Below are positions 59,394 to 64,000 of a DNA stretch of 64,000 bases, piece after piece. The position numbers were made by a program, and so were the translations under genes. Numbering within the stretch: the first letter of the stretch is position 1; the number at the start of each line of letters is the position of its first letter. This DNA is from Xanthomonas translucens pv. cerealis (GTDB taxonomy: Bacteria > Pseudomonadota > Gammaproteobacteria > Xanthomonadales > Xanthomonadaceae). The DNA lies in contig NZ_CP038228.1 in the NCBI RefSeq assembly GCF_006838285.1, positions 3,410,001 through 3,474,000 of the forward strand, given 5' to 3'. The notes under the pieces are model-generated. The model was not told the origin of the DNA and searched no databases. It saw only the letters and a program-made list of their open reading frames with translations.

Positions 59394-60290
59394 TCAGCTG
59401 ACCCAGCCGGCGATCACCAGCAACGCCAGCAGCACCAGCCACAGCAGCAGCACCCGCCAGATCTGGCTCATCGCATCGCGCAATTCCGGCAGCCGCCGCA
59501 GCACCGGCACCACCATGCCGGCATCGCTGTAGTCGTGCGCCTCTGCGTCCAGTTCGCCGCGCACGCTGGCGCAGGCCACCGGACCGAGGAAGCCGCTGTC
59601 CAGCTGCCAGCGATTGCCGCCGGCCGCGCGCCAGGCGCCGAACACGGTTTCGAAATTGCCGACCAGCGCCAGCGAGAAAGTCATCAGCTGCGCCACCGGC
59701 CATTCCATCGCGGCCAGCGCGGTGCGTGCGCCGAGCGCCGTGGTCAACGGCAGCCTTGGCGCATACGGCCCGACCGCAGCCAGCGCCAGCAGGCGATAGC
59801 CAAGCGCGCCGAACGGCCCCAGCAACAGAAACCAGAACAGCACCGCGAACCAGCGCCGCAACGCGCTGAGCGCCACCGCCTCGACCAGCCCGGCCGGGTC
59901 CTCGCGCAGCGGCCCGCCATCGGCGTGCAGGTGCGCGACCACGACACGCCGCGCGGCGACATCGTCGGCCTCGATCACCGCTTCCACATCGGTATCCAGG
60001 TCGCGCGGCCCCCAGCTGAAGGTCAGCACCAGCACCCCGAACAGCAATGCCAGCAGGCCCAGGTGCGGCGCGGCGAGCAGCCACTGCAGCAGGCCGACCA
60101 GCAGCAAGGCCGGCAGCAGCGCCAGCGCGATGCCGTAACGGCCGCGCCAGCCGCTGCCTTCGCCGGCATGCGCATCCAGCCACGCCAGCCAGTCGCCAAA
60201 GGCATCGAAGCGGCGCAGCGAGGCCACCATGCGGGGCGCGACATGGCCCAGCACCAGGGCGACGATCACAGCGACGAGGGTAGTGAACAT
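59394..60290 (-). CDS. ampE: AmpE-like inner-membrane protein
   Basis: A 298-residue membrane protein of the AmpE/CobD-like family. About four transmembrane helices are visible, with the conserved SWGPRDLDTDVEAVIEA, RWFAVLFWFLLLGPFGALGYRLL and FSLALVGNFETVFGAW segments. In other bacteria ampE partners ampD in beta-lactamase signalling, but its action is not clear. No ampD is adjacent. ATG at 60290 fits the family. Confidence 0.87.
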   Translation of the reverse strand: MFTTLVAVIVALVLGHVAPRMVASLRRFDAFGDWLAWLDAHAGEGSGWRGRYGIALALLPALLLVGLLQWLLAAPHLGLLALLFGVLVLTFSWGPRDLDTDVEAVIEADDVAARRVVVAHLHADGGPLREDPAGLVEAVALSALRRWFAVLFWFLLLGPFGALGYRLLALAAVGPYAPRLPLTTALGARTALAAMEWPVAQLMTFSLALVGNFETVFGAWRAAGGNRWQLDSGFLGPVACASVRGELDAEAHDYSDAGMVVPVLRRLPELRDAMSQIWRVLLLWLVLLALLVIAGWVS

Positions 60291-60352
60291 GCAGGTCCTC
60301 CGGGACCGTTCTGAAGCGTGTGCCACGGCGAGTGCCGGCGTGGCAGTGTGGC

Positions 60353-61288
60353 CTAGGCGGCGTGATCGCCGCCGCGGTGGTACCAGTCCTCGACCAGCGC
60401 GCGCGCGATGGAGATCCGCGGCGGCAGGCGCAGGCCGCGCCCGTCGTCGGCGCTGTCGCCATGCGCCGCCGCGCGTTGCAGGGCGCCGCCGATCTCGTCG
60501 CGCTCGAACCAGCGCGCGTCCTCCAGCTCGCCATCCACCTGCGGCGCATCGGGCTCGGCCAACGCGCTGAAACCAAGCATCAGCGCCCCGGGGAACGGCC
60601 ATGGCTGTGCGCCGTAATAACGGCAGCTGCCGGGCCGGACCCGCACCTGGGTCTCCTCGGCCACTTCGCGCGCCACGGTCTGCTCCAGCGACTCGCCCGG
60701 CTCGACGAAGCCGGCGATCACCGAATAGCGCCGCGCCGGCCAGCTCGCCTGGCGCCCCAGCAGCAGCCGCTGGCCGTCGCCGACCGCAACGATCACCGCC
60801 GGATCCACGCGCGGATAGTGTTCGCTCGCGCAGTGCGTGCACACGCCGAGGAAGCCGCCGCGGCGAAACCCGATGGCGCCGCCGCAGACGCCGCAGAAGC
60901 GGGTGCGCGACTGCCAATACAACATGCCGCGGGCATAGGCGAACAGGCCCGACGCGAACGCCGGCCATTCGGCCGCGGCGCGGCGCAGATCGATGCGTTG
61001 CGGCGGGTTGACGTCCACCTCGAGCGCGGCGGCGGCCAGCGCGAACCAGACGACGCCGTCGCGCAGGCCGAGTAAGATCGCCTGTTCGACCACCTCGCCC
61101 AGCGCCGCGCCGGTCAGCGCCAGCGGCTGGCCATGCGCATCGGCGTAGGCGTTGCCGTCGGCATCGAGCAGCAACAGGTGCGCCGCGGGCCAGGCGCGGC
61201 GCAGCGCATCGGCATCGTTGCGCAGCGCATCGGCGCGGTCGATGACCGCGTCGGCGAAGGCGAAGCTAGCAGGCGTCAGCTCAGGCAT
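60353..61288 (-). CDS. nudC: NAD(+) diphosphatase (NADH pyrophosphatase, RNA de-NADding enzyme)
   Basis: A 311-residue Nudix hydrolase that splits NAD(H) and removes NAD caps from RNA in relatives. A zinc ribbon (CGVCGG...CTHCASEHYPRVDP, about 131-158) precedes the Nudix box GFVEPGESLEQTVAREVAEE (about 190-212). AQPWPFPGALML near 230 corresponds to the family SQPWPFPxS motif. ATG at 61288 is chosen for family length; the frame extends 12 codons further. Confidence 0.94.
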   Translation of the reverse strand: MPELTPASFAFADAVIDRADALRNDADALRRAWPAAHLLLLDADGNAYADAHGQPLALTGAALGEVVEQAILLGLRDGVVWFALAAAALEVDVNPPQRIDLRRAAAEWPAFASGLFAYARGMLYWQSRTRFCGVCGGAIGFRRGGFLGVCTHCASEHYPRVDPAVIVAVGDGQRLLLGRQASWPARRYSVIAGFVEPGESLEQTVAREVAEETQVRVRPGSCRYYGAQPWPFPGALMLGFSALAEPDAPQVDGELEDARWFERDEIGGALQRAAAHGDSADDGRGLRLPPRISIARALVEDWYHRGGDHAA

Positions 61289-61336
61289 GCGCCGCAGGGT
61301 GCAGGCAAACCGCGCATCCGGCAAGCCGCAGCGTGT

Positions 61337-61723
61337 CTACACGCTGAAGCTGCTGCCGCAGCCGCAGGTAGTCTTGGCGTTGGGATTGCGGATCACGAAC
61401 TGCGCGCCGTGCAGGCCTTCGCTGTAATCCACTTCCGCGCCCATCAGGTACTGCAGGCTCAATGGATCGACCAGCAGGGTGACATCGTCGGTGCGCACCG
61501 ACAGATCGTCCTCGGCGCGGTTCTCGTCGAACTCGAAGCCGTATTGGAACCCGGAACAGCCGCCGCCCTGGATGTACACGCGCAACGCCAGCGCGTCGTT
61601 GCCTTCCTCGCGGATCAGCTCGCGCACCTTGGCCGCGGCGGCCTGGGTGAAGTTCAGCGGCCGCTCCAGCGACTGGTAGTCGGGTGCGGGCGCGGCGCTG
61701 GGCAGGGAAACGAGGGTGCTCAT
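61337..61723 (-). CDS. erpA: Iron-sulfur cluster insertion protein ErpA
   Basis: A 128-residue A-type carrier that delivers Fe-S clusters to apo-proteins. The three cysteines are in [10 protein letters not shown] (about 53) and TCGCGSS near the C-terminus. [19 protein letters not shown] and [16 protein letters not shown] are typical. Just upstream on the same strand is the bactofilin gene (32-base gap). Confidence 0.95.
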   Translation of the reverse strand: MSTLVSLPSAAPAPDYQSLERPLNFTQAAAAKVRELIREEGNDALALRVYIQGGGCSGFQYGFEFDENRAEDDLSVRTDDVTLLVDPLSLQYLMGAEVDYSEGLHGAQFVIRNPNAKTTCGCGSSFSV

Positions 61724-61754
61724 GGCAGCAGGATGGGGGCGGCCGGCAGCCGAA

Positions 61755-62210
61755 TCAAGCGTCGGCCGAGCTCAGCGCGCGCTGCGCCGGCGCGTCCGCC
61801 GCGTCCTCGTCCAGACGCTCCGGCGGGGCCAGCGCGGCCATGCTGCCGACGTGAATCAGCCGCCCGGTCACCTGCGCACCGGCGTTCATCTCCACCACCT
61901 GGTAGTGCACGTTGCCCTGCACCCGCGCCTTCGGCGCCAATTCCACGCGCTCGGCGGCATGGACGTCGCCGGTCAGCTGGCCGTTGATGATCACGATCGG
62001 CGCGCGCACCTCGCCCTCGATGCTGCCGTGCTCGGACAGGGTCAGCGTCGCCGGCGCACCGTCCTCGGCCAGCACTTTGCCCAGAATGCGCCCTTCCACG
62101 TACAGGCCGCCACTGAACACCAAATCGCCCCGGATCACCACCTGCGCGCCGATCAGGGTATCCACCACGGTCTGGCCGCTGCTGCGGCCGTTCTTGTTGC
62201 TCCCGAACAT
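61755..62210 (-). CDS. Bactofilin cytoskeletal protein
   Basis: A 151-residue bactofilin: a short disordered start ([17 protein letters not shown]), then a right-handed beta-helix repeat domain ([60 protein letters not shown]) and a disordered tail. Bactofilins polymerise without nucleotide and take part in cell shape or polar localisation. The upstream membrane protein gene ends seven bases before it, which is a widely conserved pair. Confidence 0.93.
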   Translation of the reverse strand: MFGSNKNGRSSGQTVVDTLIGAQVVIRGDLVFSGGLYVEGRILGKVLAEDGAPATLTLSEHGSIEGEVRAPIVIINGQLTGDVHAAERVELAPKARVQGNVHYQVVEMNAGAQVTGRLIHVGSMAALAPPERLDEDAADAPAQRALSSADA

Positions 62211-62217
62211 AAGCTGC

Positions 62218-62952
62218 CTACTCCCCTTTGCCGTTGCCGACCAGTGTCCAATCGAAAGTCTGGGTGACCGGCGCCCCGCCGCCGGACAGCGATACTCGCA
62301 CCCGCTGCGGGGTGAAGTCCTTGGGCAGGATCACGCTGCCGTCCAATTGCTGAAAATAGCGGAACGAATAGTCCTGCCCGGGCACGCCGCTCTTCTGGTG
62401 CAGTTCGTCCCAGCCCACGCTGGTCAGCTTGCCGCTGCGCACGCCTTCCACCGCCAGGCGCATCTGGCCCTGGCTGATCGCGCCGCGGTTGAGGTTCTGG
62501 GTCAGCACCACGTTGTAGTGCCAGGTGCCGCCGGCCTCGGACGAGAACTCGGCCGAGTGCACGGTCAGGCCCTTGCGCTGGCTGGTGGCACCGACCAGGC
62601 GCTCGTAGAAGGCCACGTCGGCGCGCAGCCCGGCGATCTCCTCGTCGCGCTCGGCCAGCGAACTCTGCACCTCGTTGTTGGCGGCGCGGCTGATCTGGTC
62701 CGAGCGCGCCAGCGTGGCCTGGCGCTGGTTGAGCGTGTCGATCTGCCGCTGCTGCGCCTGCAGCTTGCGTTCGGCCTCGCCCAACTGCGTCTTCACCGCG
62801 CCCAGCTGCGGCGCGGCCCTGCGGCTGGCCAGCCACCAGGTCCCGCCCAGCGACAGCAGCCACACGATGGCGACCAGCAGCCACAGAGCGCGTCCGCGCG
62901 GTGGCGCGGCGCCGTTGGGCACGATCTGGAAACGGGGGACGGGTCGGTTCAT
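62218..62952 (-). CDS. Membrane-anchored coiled-coil protein (DUF6776-like), bactofilin partner
   Basis: A 244-residue protein with one transmembrane helix (ALWLLVAIVWLLSLGGTWWLA, about 21-42), a coiled coil (about 48-110; QLGEAERKLQAQQRQIDTLN) and a beta-rich C-terminal domain. The family is uncharacterised; its steady link to bactofilin suggests a role in recruiting or anchoring the filament. That is inference from context. The stop lies seven bases before the bactofilin ATG. Confidence 0.85.
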   Translation of the reverse strand: MNRPVPRFQIVPNGAAPPRGRALWLLVAIVWLLSLGGTWWLASRRAAPQLGAVKTQLGEAERKLQAQQRQIDTLNQRQATLARSDQISRAANNEVQSSLAERDEEIAGLRADVAFYERLVGATSQRKGLTVHSAEFSSEAGGTWHYNVVLTQNLNRGAISQGQMRLAVEGVRSGKLTSVGWDELHQKSGVPGQDYSFRYFQQLDGSVILPKDFTPQRVRVSLSGGGAPVTQTFDWTLVGNGKGE

Positions 62953-62996
62953 CGTCAAAGCCGTGCCACCGAGGCGGCAGCGGCGTCGATCCTCGC

Positions 62997-63011
62997 GGGG
63001 GGGGGGGGGGG
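62997..63011. repeat. Homopolymer run of 15 G
   Basis: Fifteen consecutive G residues lie 44 bases upstream of the ATG (62952) of the bactofilin-partner gene and 151 bases before the divergent DUF4126 gene. Such runs slip during replication and can also be sequencing artefacts. Confidence 0.9.
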
Positions 63012-63162
63012 CCGGCCGGCTAGTGTAAGCCACGCGTTTGAGCGACGCCGGACAGCGCCGCCGCAGCCGTGCCGCGTCCAGCCGGCACGCGCCTGCGCTG
63101 GCCTTCGCTGCACGCTTGACCGATAGTGGCCGCCACCCGCGTATCTGCAGGAGCGCCTCGCC

Positions 63163-63795
63163 ATGACCGACGCCCACCTCTTCGTAATCGGCATCCTGCT
63201 GGCCTGGCTGGCCGGCATCCGGGTCTATCTGACCGTATTCGGAATCGGCCTGGCCGGCCTGTGCGGCTGGCTGCAGTTACCGCCGGCACTGCAGGCGACC
63301 GAGTCATGGTGGGTGCTCGGCACCTCCGGTGGGCTGGCCCTGGCCGAGTTCTTCGCCGACAAGATTCCCGGCGTGGATTCGGCCTGGGACCTGCTGCAGA
63401 CCCTGACCCGGATCCCGGCCGGGGCGTTCCTGGCCGCCGCCACGCTGTCCCAGGACGGCCAGCTGGGCGCCGGCGCGCTGGCCACCGGTGCCGGCGTCGC
63501 GCTCACCAGCCATGTCTTGAAGGCCGGTTCGCGCGCCTTGCTGAATACCTCGCCGGAACCGGCCAGCAACTGGATCGCCTCGCTGACCGAGGATTCGGTG
63601 GTGCTTGCCACGCTGGCGCTGGCCCTGGTGCATCCGTGGCTGGCGCTGGCCGTATCACTCGGGGCGAGCGTGCTGGGTGCGCTGCTGGTGTGGTGGGTGT
63701 GGCGCACGCTGTGGCGCGGCGTGCGCCGCCTGCTGGCGCCACCCGTGGACGCCGCCGTCGCCATGCCGAGCCGGGATGGCCCCCTCTCTTCGTGA
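63163..63795 (+). CDS. DUF4126-family membrane protein
   Basis: A 210-residue integral membrane protein. GILLAWLAGIRVYLTVFGIGLAG at the N-terminus, LALAEFFADKIPGVDSAWDLLQTLTRIPAGAFLAA in the middle and two later helices fit the DUF4126 family. Function is unknown. Divergent from the bactofilin operon across the poly-G region. Confidence 0.85.
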   Translation: MTDAHLFVIGILLAWLAGIRVYLTVFGIGLAGLCGWLQLPPALQATESWWVLGTSGGLALAEFFADKIPGVDSAWDLLQTLTRIPAGAFLAAATLSQDGQLGAGALATGAGVALTSHVLKAGSRALLNTSPEPASNWIASLTEDSVVLATLALALVHPWLALAVSLGASVLGALLVWWVWRTLWRGVRRLLAPPVDAAVAMPSRDGPLSS

Positions 63796-63840
63796 ACTTC
63801 ATCGCATAATTGGCGCGCATTCAGGATCCCTAAAGACACG

Positions 63841-64000
63841 ATGGCCGCAACAGACACCGCACCACTTTCCAGCCGCGACGAACTGCGCTCGCGCAACATC
63901 CGTGCCGAGATCCCGCCGCCTCACTACTGGCGGCGCTGGGCCGCCGACGCCTTGCCCGACACACCCGCGCAGGCACCCGACCTGGCGGCGAGCACGGAAG
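63841..64000 (+). CDS. Hypothetical protein, N-terminus only (cut by window end)
   Basis: The frame from ATG 63841 stays open to the window edge, 53 codons. It begins MAATDTAPLSSRDELRSRNI and contains PPPHYWRRWAADAL. Too little is present to name a family. It is 45 bases downstream of the DUF4126 gene and may be in the same operon. Confidence 0.55.
   Translation, partial: MAATDTAPLSSRDELRSRNIRAEIPPPHYWRRWAADALPDTPAQAPDLAASTE

Overview
The window is chromosomal DNA from a high-GC gammaproteobacterium, almost certainly a Xanthomonas or close xanthomonad. The evidence is the gene order aroQ-accB-accC-(two genes)-prmA, a XopQ-type type III effector behind a perfect PIP box, a perfect Clp/CRP-type operator, a xanthomonalisin-like S53 protease, and many short intergenic inverted repeats. 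Most genes are core housekeeping genes. Two segments have clearly lower GC and look imported: bases 1-1259 and about 7200-8850.

Layout. 1-1259: 5' part of a reverse transcriptase gene on the minus strand (coding sequence runs off the window), directly after the aceE terminator. 1353-7039: aceE, then a divergent three-gene partner-switching module (sensor phosphatase, anti-sigma-type kinase, STAS antagonist) with ATGA-type overlaps. 7220-9304: a probable RiPP locus with a Clp operator, two paralogous five-cysteine precursor peptides flanking a radical SAM/SPASM-like enzyme, and a Tat-exported protein. 9433-18768: yceI, a RutE-like nitroreductase, an ELM1-like gene, the S53 protease, a TonB receptor with a glycerophosphodiester phosphodiesterase, and a YhhQ-like transporter. 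18944-26106: glnE, an AsmA-like membrane protein and an acetate/succinate CoA-transferase. 26347-30695: a GIY-YIG protein, DAHP synthase behind an attenuator with an aromatic-rich leader peptide, and groESL with sigma-32 promoter and CIRCE-like operator. 30739-34409: an endonuclease I remnant, cutA, dsbD and a TlpA-like thioredoxin. 34554-44363: an FAD/NAD(P)-binding protein, aroQ, accB, accC, a frameshifted gene pair, prmA, an XRE regulator, a DUF3426 protein and fis. 44732-46675: a phospholipid module resembling E. coli ynbAB plus an acyltransferase, broken in every gene. 46733-64000: purH, purD, a UDG-like remnant, a YccS-like protein, an MFS/LysR pair, an LplT-PlsC fusion, xopQ, small membrane proteins, ampE, nudC, erpA, a bactofilin pair, a DUF4126 protein and a gene cut by the window end.

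Two repeat systems are scattered between genes. One is a REP/BIME-like family built from arms containing CTTCAGCCGCGAC. The other is a set of long inverted repeats made from GGGA-containing 7-mers, placed just after stop codons or inside operons; each copy has its own sequence variant matched in both arms.

The best candidates for undescribed biology are the RiPP locus with the repeated C-x-N-x3-C core motif and the reverse transcriptase, which has eight cysteines inserted between its palm motifs. All functions are read from the sequence and from family knowledge; no database search was run.
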